DNA of 64,000 nt from Cervus elaphus (Eukaryota > Chordata > Mammalia > Artiodactyla > Cervidae): positions 62,001-126,000 of the forward strand of contig NW_025316728.1 in assembly GCF_910594005.1 (NCBI RefSeq), given 5' to 3'. The position numbers and the translations under genes were made by a program. Shown here piece after piece: positions 50,801-63,400 of this stretch (position 1 is the first letter of the stretch; each line of letters begins with the position of its first letter). The notes beneath the pieces are model-generated. The model did no database searches, was not told the origin of the DNA, and worked only from the letters and a program-made list of their open reading frames with translations.

Positions 50801-53800
50801 TGCAGGATGAGAGCACTGCCTGCTCTCATCTCCGAGCCAGGTCCTACAGGATCCATGTGGGGCCTGGTCTGTTGCTGCCAAAAGTGATTTGTGGGTTGGG
50901 CGATGATTGTGAGCAGAAACAGTCTTAAATGCACTTAAAATGCTTCCCAGGTGGTCCCTACTCAGGGCATGGCCGCCTTAATGCTCCTCCTTGTCACAGA
51001 CACGTTTAGATGGAAAAACACATGGTCCAAGGTAGGGAACGAGGGTGTGGGTGCAGGGCTGGCCTCAGGGGGGTGTAGCCTGGGGAGACCACAGTTCCCC
51101 ATACTTGGTTTAATGCTCTCCTGTCATTGTCCTAAAATAATTCATAATTCTAGAACAATCTGCATTCTATGGTGGGCCCTACAGATGATGGGGCCAACCC
51201 CAGAGGGTGAAGGAGAAGAGCCCGGAAAGGGCCATCAGAGGTGTCCAGTTTCCTGGGGCTGTGCAGCCTCTGTAAAGTTCTAGCCTCCTCTGGGCCTCAC
51301 TTTCTCTGACTGTGAACAAGAGTAGGGCAGGCTGGGGAGAGGAGGAGCTGGTATAGGCCTCACCTTTGCACAGGTACACGCGGTATGAAGTTCACACTTC
51401 CGATTTATAATCACTGGGCAAACCTCTTCACTGCCCCATTAAATAGGTAAGAACACGGAGGCTGGGAGGTGAGAAGACTTCCCATGGTCAAACAGCTGGA
51501 GGGTGGGCATCTTGGGGTTTGGACGATGACTAACAAAGCGGCGATGGGACTCAGGAGCAAGGCAGATGCTGGCCCCACCAGGAAGCCCCAGGCCTTGCCA
51601 GCTGACCACCCCTCCCTGCTGGCACCGTTTTGCCAGGAAGGGCTTTTTGACCAACCTCTGATGAGAGTCTCCCCTGGAACTTGGGGCAGGTCGACACAGC
51701 AGGACTTGTAAAACCTGCCCCACCCACACCTTCCACCCCGAATGCTGCTGGGTGACAGGGTCCTCCCCCAACACCTAGTCCCACGTTTCTGCCTCGACAG
51801 ATATTGCCAGCACCACGTGGGGTTCTGGCCCCTCAAGTTGCCCTGGCATCACACCAGAGGGTGAGGAGCTGGGCTTTGCTCTCACAGGAGTGGGGATGGG
51901 TCCCACACTGCTCATGACATACCTGCCAAAGGTCCTGGCTGCTGCTCGCATTTGCAGAGACCCCAGGCCCCCTTCATGGCATGTGTGTGTATATGCATGA
52001 ATGTGTATGCACAGGTATGCAGCAGATGGAAACAGAGACAGGCATGTGGGCCCAAGGCCCCATATGCTCCCACCCTGCCCCACCCCTGCAGGAGAAGATG
52101 TGCAACTAACACTCAGTGGGGACAGCGGGCTGTCCTGTTCCAAGGAGGGCCTCCTCCAGCATCTTTACAAGCAGAGCCACCAGGCATGGATGGTCTCATT
52201 CGGCACACGCAGTCACCAGCCTTTTTGTATCCTGGAAAGGCAGTCTTCAATGCTCCACACCTGGCTGGATGTGTCATTTACTCACATTTGTATGCAGAGA
52301 GAAGCAGGCCCAAGTCTCTACTTCACTTTCACTCATTCAACTGTCCACAAGCTCAGCCCTGTGTGAACACTCACACATGAACACTGGTCATACTCGTACA
52401 CATTCTCAGACCCACACAGAAGCTGTGAGTGCCCTCCTGTGCGGTGGAGAACCACACAGGTGGACGAGGGTTTCTGGTTGTCATCCCTCACTTCTGCAGC
52501 ACATTGTGGGGACATCCTGCATGCTCTGCCTCAGTCCATGCCAAATGCACGCAGCCCCTTGGCGCCAATGTAGCCCACGCCCTTGCCCCGCGATCACCTC
52601 CCATAGCCCCCAGATGCACCCATCACCAGCCTTTGTGCACCAGCCTCAGCTCCCCCGTGTACTGGAGGGTCACCTCCCGCTGGCCCCCGAGGCTGCAGAC
52701 CAGTCCTGGCCCCTGCAACCCAGCCAACTTCTCAATATGCAGTGAGCTGTGACCCCACTCTGGGGAGGGAGCCCCTTCCCCAAGCTCCTGCCCTCTGCCT
52801 CAGGGTGGCCCACAGCTCTCTTACACTCATCACTGCCGATCAACTCTTATGTTAACCTCCTCTGGTCCAGTCGCTGTGTGGGTGTCTCTGGATTGGACCC
52901 AGACTGATACACACATCTCTCTTACACTTAGCATGTCACATGCACATTCTCTCACACTGTTGCAGACCCACCCCCACCTCCCCCATCTTCTTGCTCATTT
53001 AGTGAGACATACCGAGCCTACCCAGTCCTAACTGCAGGCTCACCTCACCAGTGCCCCCTGGTCAGCCCTGGCCATGAGAGGCCATGCACAACTCCCCTGA
53101 GGTTCCTTTGACCTCCTTGCTACCCTCGACTGAGGATGTGCTGCCAGTCTGACCATACCAACCCAGATCCAGGCAGGTGCTTCCTAACTGGGCACCCTTG
53201 ACTAGAGTGAGTGGCAGTCACCGTGGTCATCCCACACAAGGCCCCAGACAACCAATGTCCTAGGACTGCAATGTAAAAGCCAGAATTTGGGGCTCTCAAG
53301 AAAAAAACACATGGCAAGATGGTCTGATCTAAGAACTGAGTGGGGTGACAATAGTGCCCACATGTGTGTGCAAGGCAGTACCTTCCCGCAGAATCCACTC
53401 ACCGGGCAGCCCTGCTCCTGCCTGTGACGAGCACCAGATCCTGCAGATGACAGCTTTATTATGGCCCAGCACAATCTCCTTAACAGACGGTGGTTTCCTA
53501 ATGCCATCACTTCTGCAGGAACAGGAAGCAGACCTCATGGACTCCTCCCCAGGGACTGCCCCTCTCCCTGAGGGCCAGCTGTCCCTGTGGAGGGTCCCCC
53601 TAGCCCCACCGCCCAGACAGCAACTTTTGGCACCATTATCCTCTCCTCGTCCACCCCATGCCCCTCCTCTCATATCCTGTTCACATTTTCTCTTTATTCT
53701 AGTTGAATATTTGACATGTACAAGCAGTATATTTTGCAGAACATTTATGTCAAAATAGTGTTCTGCAACAAACACTCATGAACCTGTGGCCAACTTAACT

Positions 53801-53951
53801 GGACGTTTAGCAACAGTGCTGCCCCTCCCACACGCCCCTTCCACCTCATACACTCACAGAAACATGAATCTGGGTCTTTGTTTCCCTTGCCCCTCTTTTT
53901 AAAACACTTTTACCTTATTCTTGAAAGGCACTTCTGCTGGGCAGAGAATTC

Positions 53952-54168
53952 TGTGTGTGTGAGTGTTCAGTCATGTCCAACTCTTTTGTGACCCCATGGA
54001 CTGTAGCCTGCCAGGCTCCTCTGTCCATGGAATTTTCCAGGCAAGAATATCTGGAGGGAGTTGCCATTTTCTCCTCCAGGGGATTTTCCCGACCCAGGGA
54101 TTGAATCTGCATCTCCTGCATTGGCAAGCAGACCCTTTATCAACTGTGCCAACTGGGAAGCCCACTTG
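53952..54168 (-). mobile_element. Bov-tA type SINE
   Basis: Reverse copy: GTGTTCAGTCATGTCCAACT, CTCCTCTGTCCATGGAATTT and GCCAACTGGGAAGCCC. Confidence 0.92.
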
Positions 54169-54587
54169 GGAAGCCCTGAGACTTCTACAGGACAGTTATT
54201 CTGTCCTTCAAAAGCGTGATTCTGCTGTCCTGCTTCTGAGAGGTCTGTACTCAATTCTGATGATTCCCTTCTTGGTTCTCTCTTCTCTCTGGTTGCTTCA
54301 GGACCTCCTGTGTTTGGTGCTTTCCTATTTCATTCTGATGAGCCAGCCTGCTCACCCCCATGTGGGTTTCCTCCGTCTCAGCTTATCTTCTAGGTGTTCT
54401 CTCCAGAGCGTCCTTAAGCAAATGGCAGCCAGTCCCACAGCTCGAATGGCTGCCTCTGGGCCAAGGAATGCCACGTTCACCAGCCCTGACCTCCACCCAA
54501 GTACCAGAGACATCCGTACCAACTCGCTCCATCCTCTCCCTCATCTCAGTTCAGCTTAGAGGACCACCTAGCCTCCCTGAGCCCACT

Positions 54588-54720
54588 CTTTTTTTTTTTT
54601 TTGGCTGTACTGGATCTTAGTTGTGGCATGCAAGATTTAAGTTCCTGGACCAGGACTGAAGCCAGGCCCCCTGCTTTGGGAGCACAGAGTCTTAGTCACT
54701 GGACCACCAGGGAAGTCCCT
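54588..54720 (-). mobile_element. CHR-type SINE
   Basis: Reverse copy with a T-run (tail) at its left end: TGGATCTTAGTTGTGGCATG, CAGGACTGAAGCCAGGCC and CTGGACCACCAGGGAAGTCC. Confidence 0.88.
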
Positions 54721-55535
54721 CCTTGAGACCACTCTTGACCCCATAGGCCACTTGCCCCAGAGCAGCCAGGGTCAGTCAGATCATGTCACAATCTGTCTGA
54801 AACAACAAACTAGTGAGTGAAACAACAAAGGAATCCAGGAAGGAACAAACTAATACATAAATGGTTTTAAGCACAGAGTGGCGGGGGGAAGGTGGGCGGG
54901 AGGTTAACAGCTGGGCACATTTGGAAAACAGTGAGACTTTGGGATAGGAGAGGGGGCAGGGTATCAGAGAGATGGGTGATATCACCTTGGTCAAGACCCC
55001 CTGGCTTGGTCTGACAGGCACAGGGAGCCACAGGTGGGTGGCCAGTGGCAGGATGAGTGCAATGGAGCCTCACGGATGCCCCTCCCCACCCCATGAGGCT
55101 CACGTGGGGCACACAGCACTCTCTAGTGCACGACCTGCCTGGGTGAGGCCAGAGTTGGCATTGAGCAAAGAAACCCTGAGGACACCTAAGAACAAAATCA
55201 CTGACCACGGCTCAGGAAATGATGGCCTGGTAACTGAGGAACACTGCCAACTGGGAGACATTAGGCAGAATGACATACACATGCACACACACTCATGTGC
55301 ACTCTCAGGCAGGGTCACCCTGTAGGATGCTCCACACACCCCACGATCTCCATTTTTTGTCCCAGATGGAGGCTGGTTTTGCAAGGGATTGTAATGTAAT
55401 TTTGGCTTTTTAGGAAAAAAGCACAGGTCAGGAGAACCAGTGCCTATGAGCGCAGAGAGGGCCCTGCAGGCCAGCCCCACTTTGGCCATAAATGGGGCTG
55501 ATGGTATGCTCAGTACCTCCTGTGTGTGGCCATAA

Positions 55536-55872
55536 AACCATCACCACCATCACCACCATTACCCAACCACAATCACCACCCCCAGCTACACCATTACCAC
55601 TACCATGATCACCACTCTCCCCACAAGCACCATCACCTTCACCCCCCTCACCTACACAGCATCACTACCACCATCACTAACTTCACCTGAACTCCAGCCC
55701 CCCACTATATTATCATCCCCACACCCTAACCACTACTGACACCATCACCACCCTCCCCACAACCATCACCTCACACCTTCACCCACCAGCTTCACCACTA
55801 CTGCTGACCATGCCTACACCATCACCACCCACCATCACTCCACCCTCCAACCATCGCCACCATCATCACTCT
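55536..55872 (+). repeat. CAC/CAT-rich imperfect low-complexity tract
   Basis: About 330 bases made of ACCATCACCACC-like hexamers with interruptions, almost G-free on the plus strand. Minus strand is GGT/GAT-rich. Confidence 0.85.
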
Positions 55873-57726
55873 GCTAGGCATCCAGAGGCTTCCAAATGAA
55901 GCAGCTTTGCCAGGTTTGACCCACATAAGATGTGGGAAGAAAGCTGGACTGGAAAGACCCACAAAGCCAGCCCGGGCCTGTCCTGTTCACTGCTGCATTC
56001 CCAGAACCTTGCCTGATGCCTGGCACAGAGCAGGCGAGAAGGGAAGGCCTGGGTGGCCCTTTGAGAGCCAGCCACCTCTGTTCACGGGTCCTGGGCTCAG
56101 CTTAGATGTCACAAGCCAGTGCCTCCTTGCAGGGAATATGACAGCTTGCCCCAGTCCTCATGCTGGGAACTGAAGCCTCTCTACAAAATCATCAAGAAAA
56201 CTCTGGCCTGTGCAGGTGTACCCAAAGCTGAACAGCTAAGTGCATACATGGGTGGTGAATACAAGCCAGGGCTAGCTACTTTACTTGGTGCCCAGTGAGG
56301 ACACTAATCACCATGAGAGCAGCCTCAATTCCAGTCTTAAATTCCCTCTTCCCAAATGCTGCCAGCAGCCCTCAGTGGACAGCCTGTGTGCCACTGTGGC
56401 CACAAGGCTGAGTGGCCTTCCTGGCCCGGACTGGGCACACAACAAAGGCCAGCTGGCACAAAGGCCTGGCACACAAGGAGGAGTGAGCAGCCACCCTGGC
56501 ACACCCTGGATGCCTGGGGCTCTCCACGCTCCTGAGGATTCTGTCTAGTGCAGAGCCCAGGCACCTGCCTGCCTGTCTGGTCAGGGACTTCACACATAGC
56601 CCAGCTCTGCAGGCTTTCCCTCCATCATCCCTTCAGACTGAGCCTCATCGTGTGGTCCACGGTGGGCAGGGCAGGCGATCACATGCAGGGGTACTGTGTC
56701 TCCCCACACACCTGTCTGCGTGGGCCCTGCCTGGACAGGGTGGCTGGTGGCCTGGAGAGAGGAGGAGAAACCCGAGGACCAGGCCTTGCCTCAGAGGCAC
56801 CACAGACCTGTACGTACAGGTACATTCCTCCACACGTGAAAAGCTCTGACTTGCCCACCTTACCCGAGCTCTTACTGTAGACCTCAGTCTCCCCGTCTGT
56901 TTCCCAATTCTGAGGAAGAGAATTCACTTCTTGCTCTCAGAATGGAACTGCAACCAGGCCTAGGTCTCCTGACAACCCCCTCCTCTGCCATGCCATCTAC
57001 GTAGTCCTCTGCTGATGGGCAGGAAGGGGTCAGGGTGTGGCTGAAGTTTGGGGTAGTGAGGTGTGCAGACGAGATCTGCAGCCCAGCTGCATGGAGCCAG
57101 CAGCCCAAATTCCTCCCTTGTGCCCAGGCCCCAACCTTCTGTTCCCAGAGGCCTGAGGGCCAGGCTGCACCTAGCAGGCACCCGTGGCCACCACCCACAT
57201 CCCCAACCACCCGGACCAGCTGCAACAGCTTCGCTCAGATGATGGACACTCATGCCCAAATGTGATTTCCCAGCTGCCACTGAGTTACTCACCAGCCTCA
57301 CTAGCAGTTCCTTCCAGCTTCTATGCAAAGGAAACTGCGAATTAGGTTACAATTAATTTCTTTACCCAGGGCAAAGCCTGACTGGAAAAAGACTGGCCAC
57401 CCAAGTGGCCTGATGATGACTGTTCTGCAGGTCACCAGGCTCCCTTGGCTCTGGGGTTCCTGTGCTTTGTAACCCCAGCCAACGGCAGGTGTATCAGCCC
57501 CGGCCTGGTCAGGTCAGCCCTGGCGACTGGCCAGGACATCCCAGGCTTTGACTCTGCTGCTGCTGCCCAGCAACTGTCCCCCTCTCACCCAGCAGGGCAC
57601 TATGACTCAGATCTCAACAAATGTGTCACCTCATTGGACCTCCTTGAACAGCCATGGTCCTGCCCCTTTCTGCCCCTCCCCCCAGCACCGGTCTCGCCCA
57701 GCCCAGGTTTACCATTAACCAGCAAG

Positions 57727-57925
57727 GGCTTCCCCGAAGGTTCATCAGGTAAAGAATCTGCCTGCGATGCAGGAGACACAGGTTCGATCCTTGGCTCGGG
57801 AAGATCCCCTGGAGGAGGAAATGGCAACCTACTCCAGTATTCTTGCCTGGAGAATCCCATGGACAGAGGAGTCTGATGGGCTACAGTCTATGGCGTTGCA
57901 AAGAGTTGGATTTAACTCAGCAAGA
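57727..57925 (+). mobile_element. Bov-tA type SINE
   Basis: Forward copy: AGGTAAAGAATCTGCCTGCG, GGAGGAGGAAATGGCAACCT and GGAGAATCCCATGGACAGAG. Confidence 0.92.
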
Positions 57926-57939
57926 GTGAGACTTCTTTA

Positions 57940-58019
57940 TTGGGTTGGCCAAAAAGGTCGTTTGAGTTTTTAATGCATGATATTACAGAAAAACCCAAAC
58001 GAACTTTTTGGCAAGCCAA
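57940..58019. mobile_element. Mariner-like MITE, about 80 bp
   Basis: Terminal inverted repeats TTGGGTTGGCCAAAAAGGTC at the left and ACTTTTTGGCAAGCCAA at the right, preceded by TA. No coding capacity. Resembles the short mariner-derived elements of cattle. Confidence 0.8.
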
Positions 58020-58624
58020 TGCATTCTTCCCGAGAGGCTCTATTCCAAATGCTTCACGTGCATCACCCTACTAATGGACACGACAACTGCCAGAGGTAAG
58101 GACAACTTCTGGTTCCTGTCTTAGAGCAAGGAAACCAAGGCAGAGAGAGGCTACCTTGCCCAAGGCTGTACAGAGTGAGTGAGCCAGGACTTAAGGGTTC
58201 TACTCTTAGGTATACATGGCCACCAGGCTCCTCTGCTCGGTGACGGCTGTGCACACACATGTGGAAAAGCCAGGGCACCATGACCTGGGACTCCAGGCCA
58301 CCCATCCACCTGCTTGCTGACCAGGTGGAAAATGCAACCTAAATAATCCTCCATAGTCTTCTTCAGTCTCCTCAAAAATGCAGGTGCCCTTAAAAGTCTC
58401 CTCGTGGAAATTTGCTCTTTCATATCTCAGTGAAACAGAGCAAAGGCCCAGGAAGGCATGAACAGGGGGGAGTTTGCTCGGCCAGCGCTGTCCAACAGGG
58501 ACAGACATGGTCAAGGCTGCTGAGTGTGCAGGTACCTGGGGATGCTGGGGGCCTGATGTGCCCATGCCCCCTGGACACAGGACTGAGCCTTGAGGGGTCC
58601 TTTTCTTTGCTGCTGTTAGATCCT

Positions 58625-58768
58625 ACTATTCGATACCTGGGTTGGGAAGATCCCCTGGAGGAGGAAATGGCAACCCACGCCAGTATTCTTGCCTGGAGAA
58701 TCCCATGGACAGAGGAGCCTGGAGGGCTAGAGTCCATGTGGTTGCAAAGAGTAGGATACAACTGAGCA
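58625..58768 (+). mobile_element. Bov-tA type SINE, 5'-truncated
   Basis: Keeps GGAAGATCCCCTGGAGGAGG, CTTGCCTGGAGAATCCCATG and a diverged GTAGGATACAACTGAGCA end, followed by a GTGCA/CACA-rich tract. Confidence 0.88.
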
Positions 58769-59065
58769 TGTGTGCGTGCACACGTGCACATGCATGCACG
58801 TACACACACACATTTCACCTTCAGAAGTGAGTCTAGATACAAAGGAGAGATTTCAGTGTGACTCGTGAAAGCAGAGAGACAAGTGCAGAGCCAGGCCCAG
58901 GCCACGCTCCTTCTCTGTCTTCCTGCATGGCCCACTCAGTGCTCAGCCTCTCTGCGTCTGTTCCCAGCTGTGAACAGGGACAGGGACCCTCCCTGGAAGG
59001 GCTGCTGGGACCAAGCACCTACTGGTGGGAGCCAGAGCCACTTCTCCTCTTTTCTCCCTCTCTCT

Positions 59066-59635
59066 TTTTTTTTTTTTTTGCAAAGAACTTGTGGTTTATT
59101 AAAGACAACTTGTCGTCAGCAGCATTTATTCAACGAACAAAACAAATGAAAAAATAAAAGCAGACTAACATTCTGACCCTTAGAGTGAGACTAACTGAAT
59201 TCATTCAGCCCAGTGTCCAGAGTCCTAGGGGCAGCTTCCCAAGGAGGAAGCCTTGGAGTCTCGGGGTCTCTTGGCACCTCCCTTGAGAGTCTTGCCGGGG
59301 GGTGGGGGCGTGGAAATTGCCAAGGGTAATTCTTCCCTTTGGAGGAGTTCAGTCTAACCTGGGTATGGTCCCTGTGCTCTTTTGACCTTCATCACAAAGT
59401 CAAGGAGAGGACACTGGACCCAGGTCTGCCACTGAGGCAAATCAGATGCAGTGATGCAGGATGGTCCCAGGAAAGAGGAGGGCAGAGGGACAGGCGAGAG
59501 GGAATGCACTGGGGTCCTGGTCAGTGTCTGCTGGGTCACAGGCTGCGGCCCCAGCCTCGGGCTGTGAAGGGATCACGCAGGGGCTGACCACCAGCAGACG
59601 AGTTCTGGTACAAGGGTGACCCAGGCTGCTGGGAG
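59066..59635 (-). pseudogene. Probable processed retrocopy (3' part of an unidentified mRNA)
   Basis: On the minus strand a stretch ends with two poly(A) signals (GAATAAATG and TTAATAAACC), CACAAGTTCTTTGC and then about 16 A (plus-strand T-run at about 59066-59082). That is an mRNA 3' end with its tail, without intron signals. The upstream end near 59635 is a guess. One frame near 59555-59635 reads QQPGSPLYQNSSAGGQPLR, then DPFTARGWGRSL and a TGA, which could be the C-terminus of the parent protein. I do not recognise the parent gene and see no clear target-site duplication. Confidence 0.5.
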
Positions 59636-60089
59636 GATGTGTGTTTCTGCCTCATACTGGTGTGGTGTCTTTACACACTAGTTCTCCCTTACACTCAGTT
59701 CTACCACAGAGCTCAGAGCTCCCCCAGCCAGGACCTTCTGGAAAACCAAGAAGGTCCCAGAAGGCAGGGAGAGAGGATGCTGACTGACTCTGGAAGGTCA
59801 GGAAGACCATGTCTCCAACCTGCTTCCTCCTTTCCAGCCTTACCCTTCATTTCCAAACCAAGCACTTGCCAACCCGCAATAAATAACCAGGAGTCCGAAT
59901 AAAGAGCAAAAATCTTCCAGATACTGTGTGGGAAGAGGAAGAAAAAGGGAAGCATACAAAGTCCCAGAAGCATCCACAGGACAGCCTGGCAAGGAGCCGC
60001 CTCCTCCCTGACTCCTGAATGAGACCTCCTTGGGCCCACAAAGGCTTCCTGATAACCCCCTAGTCAAGATCTTCCCACCCTGAGCAGGT

Positions 60090-61045
60090 GGGAACACCTG
60101 GTGGAAATTTGATAAAGCAAAGTAAACTCAACAACAAAAGAAGGTCCACCCAATTGAAACAGGGGCAAAATAGTTGCTTCCCCAAAAAAGATACAAATGG
60201 CCGAGAAGGAAGTAAAAAGACTCTCAGCATCACTGATAATTAAGAAAAAGCAAATCAAAACCATAGGTGAGGACACTGCTTGTATCCAAGAAAATTGATA
60301 CAATTTAAAAATATAAACAGAAACTAACATGTGTTGGTGAGGATGTGGTAAAACTAGAACTCTCACACACAGCTGGTAAAATTGTAAAATGTTTCAGTTG
60401 TTATCAGAAAATAGCTTGGCAGTTCCTCAGAAAAGAGCTTGGCAGTTCCTCAGAAAAGTTGAAATTATCACATGACCCAGCAATTCTACTCCAAAATAAA
60501 CACCTAAGAGAACTGAAAACAGGGATTCAAACAGATACTCACACAAAAATATCCACAGCAGCATTATTCACAAAAGTCAAAAGATGTAAACAACCCAAAT
60601 GTCCACCAAGAGATGAATGAATAAATAAATGTGATACATGTTGCATTGGCCCTAAAGTTCATAAACCCAAACAAACTTCCTGGCCAACCCAATACATGCA
60701 ATGTAATATTACTCACCCTTAAAAAGGAATGAAATACCAATACATGCTACAACACGGATATACCTCCAACCAAGTAAAAGGAGCCTGATACAAATGAAAG
60801 GTCAATTTATTTTAAATATCCAAAATAGACAAGCCCATAGAGACAGGTGCAGAGTGGCAGTTACCAGGGGCTAGTGTGGGGGGACTAGGCGCACTGCCTA
60901 ATGGGTATGGGGTTTTCTTTGGGGGGTTAACAATAATGTTCTGGAACTACACAGGGGTGATGAATATGCAATGCTGTGAATGTACTAAATCCCACTCAAC
61001 TGTTCACTCTAATTTTGTTATGTGAATTTCATACCTCAAAAGAAG
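60090..61045 (+). mobile_element. L1 3' end (ORF2 end and 3' UTR), degenerate
   Basis: Motifs typical of mammalian L1: AAAGCAAATCAAAACCATAG, TGTTGGTGAGGATGTGG, ATGTAAACAACCCAAATGTCC, AAAAAGGAATGAAATACC and GTTACCAGGGGCTAG. The open frame is broken. A short mariner-like fragment interrupts it at 60641-60694, and a 22-24 bp local duplication (GCTTGGCAGTTCCTCAG) sits near 60413-60457. Confidence 0.82.
60641..60694. mobile_element. Deleted mariner-like MITE inside L1
   Basis: About 54 bp bounded by TTGCATTGGCCCTAAAGTTC and CTTCCTGGCCAACCCAA, an inverted pair like the MITE at 57940. It splits the L1 sequence and is flanked by TACATG on both sides. Confidence 0.65.
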
Positions 61046-61994
61046 TGAATTTTAATTGTTTACCACCCTGTTCTTCCCCCCATCTCCGCAGGAGAGACCA
61101 CCCTGGAAGAGGCAGGGGCACAAGTCCAGAGCGGACCCCAGGAGCCTGCACAGGTGCCCCAGTGTGCATCCCACCAAACCACCATGCTCTCCTCTGCACA
61201 CTGGCTTCTCTTGCAGAGAAAAGGACCCTGTGATGGGATTCCAGCCTGTGGAAATGGGCAAAGAGCCCAGGGCCCTAGAAACCCGACTCCTCAGAGCTCT
61301 GGGCCCCTCTTGTGCACACAGTCAGGTGTGGAGTGGCTGCCAAGGGCAGGGGGCGGGGAGCAGGAGACAAATGAACAGTGTTGAGACGTTGAGACTGGGG
61401 GTTTCTGTCACCCCCAAGTTCATAGTCTTTCCTGCTCACATAGGTACAGGGGATAGGTGGCTGCAGAAGAAGATTCAAGAGGGTCCCAGCGGAAACTTCT
61501 CAAGGCTCTGTGGAGTCACATGTGTGATCTCCTGTAAAGATCCCCTGCAGGTGCCAATCTGATGAGGAGGCTCAACCCAGTGGCAAAGCATGTGCTCACA
61601 GCACAGAGTACACGGTCACCTTGCACCCATGTCATGGCCAAGAGGTGGTGGAATGGAGTGCTGATTCCATCCTTTCTCCTTCCCAGAAAGAAAAAAAAAG
61701 AGCATCAGATGCACCATGGGCAATGCTGGAAAGGCAGGATAGGGGAGGAGGGAAGGAGAAAGCACACTCTGAACCAGCCCCCCAGCTTCTGGGTCTTTCC
61801 CTGTTTCACCGTATCTGTGTCTTTGACTGTTTCAGGGGTAGAAAAACTTGAGAAAGAAACTCCATAAACTCTTTCCCTCCACTCGGACTCCCACCACCAC
61901 GCTGTGCACCCCAGATCGCCCCCCACCCCCACACCTGTCTCACTCTCAGGTTCTGGCACACAGAACATATATCTTCCCAAGCATTTTCCAGGCT

Positions 61995-62076
61995 GTTAGT
62001 TAAAGCTTAGGAACTTATAGTTTTTCTTTTCCTTTTTTTTTTTTTTTTTTTTTGTTAATTAAAGCTTAGGAACTTA
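61995..62076 (-). mobile_element. Poly(A)-only retroinsertion with target-site duplication
   Basis: GTTAGTTAAAGCTTAGGAAC+TTA at 61995-62017 and GTTAATTAAAGCTTAGGAAC+TTA at 62054-62076 are 23-bp direct repeats with one mismatch. Between them is only a T-rich run of about 36 bases. This looks like a retrotransposition that copied little more than a tail. Confidence 0.6.
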
Positions 62077-63374
62077 CATGGTTTCTTTCCCCCTTTTGCT
62101 AAGACTAAGAACCACTGGAGTTTTCTGGCAATCCCATAGGCAGGAATGGGGGACTAGAACCAGTTCTGATGTCCATTATCTCACCAGAGAGGTTCTGACT
62201 GTTTCAGAAGCCAAATTGTTTCTTCAATCACAGGGCAGTCAGAGCTGGTAATCAGGGCACAGCTTGGAGCTCTGCCTCCCTCTCCCGGCCACCCTGCCCC
62301 TTAGATACTTCTCTGGAGCCCAGGGCCCTGTGGAACCCAGACAGTAGCTCCCAGGTCAGAAGAGTGAAGGCTTAAGATGGGGATAAAGTAAAGTCCCAGT
62401 ACCTGAATCTGGGGGCAGTGGGCTGGGGCCCCCAGGACGTGGGTCTGCAGGGGCAGGGGTGTCTTCCCTGAGTGGGTCCCAGAACTGATCCCTGCCTGCC
62501 ACAGAGGCCCCCAGTCCCACTAGGTATCCTTGATGTCATGGAGAGCCTGCATCGGCCGGACCAACAGGTGGGCACACACCTGTCCAGGTGCACAGGTGAC
62601 CTTTCTACAGTGGTGCCTTGGCTGCTATACTCTGTGGAGCCACTCACCAGGCAAAAGCAAACAGAGGTGTTTGCTCAGGGCTGGCCACCTGCTCTCCTTG
62701 AGGGCCCAGGTGGTGCCTGATCTGCCTTCCCCAAGCTCCTGCTGGCGTCATCACACCCACAACCACGCTTTCTAGGGGGTATCAGTTCTACCTCCCTGCT
62801 CTCTCTCGCCCCACCCTACCTTGCCCAGGGTCTTGCAGTGGACAGCTGATAGGGCCACTGGCTTTCAGGCTCCAGCCTCAGGGACAGGTGCCAGGGGCTC
62901 CCACAATTACCCAGCTGTGAGGCCAGAGCTTGATGGAAGCCCAGGTCTCGTCTGGTCCAGAGCTTGGGAAGGCGGATGGTGGGAGGATTGGGAGGTGAAG
63001 CCAGGCAGGAAGTGGGCCCCGTCCACAGGGGCTCCCAGGGCTTCAGCCCAAAGAGGACAATACCCTCAGGTCCTCTCAGGTATGGCGGAGCTCTGTCTTG
63101 GGAGCCACAGCCTCCCTTGAGCATGGGAACACGGGGGTCAGGGAGGGGGACCTGCGCTGCCAGTCCGCTGCTCTGGGGTAGGGAGGGAAAGCCATGTGGG
63201 CTCTGGAGGCCTGAGTCTTCATACCCCTTCAAGCCCCTCTGAGACTACCCAGGTCATGGCCCTGGGTGATCTCTCTGAGTCACACCAACCCCCCAGTCTT
63301 CCAGGAGCTGAAGCATGCCCACCCATAAAGCATAGCACTCTGCCCTTGAAGACCCAGGGGAAGCAAGTGAGAAG

Positions 63375-63400
63375 GCAGGAGGGAGGGAGGGAGGGGGATG
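63375..63400 (+). repeat. GGGA repeat
   Basis: A short run of GGGA/GGAG units ending in GGGGG; it could form a quadruplex on the plus strand. Confidence 0.6.

Noticed and set aside
60345..60620. Open frame at 60345 as a gene
   Set aside because: It is part of a degenerate L1 ORF2 and 3' UTR.
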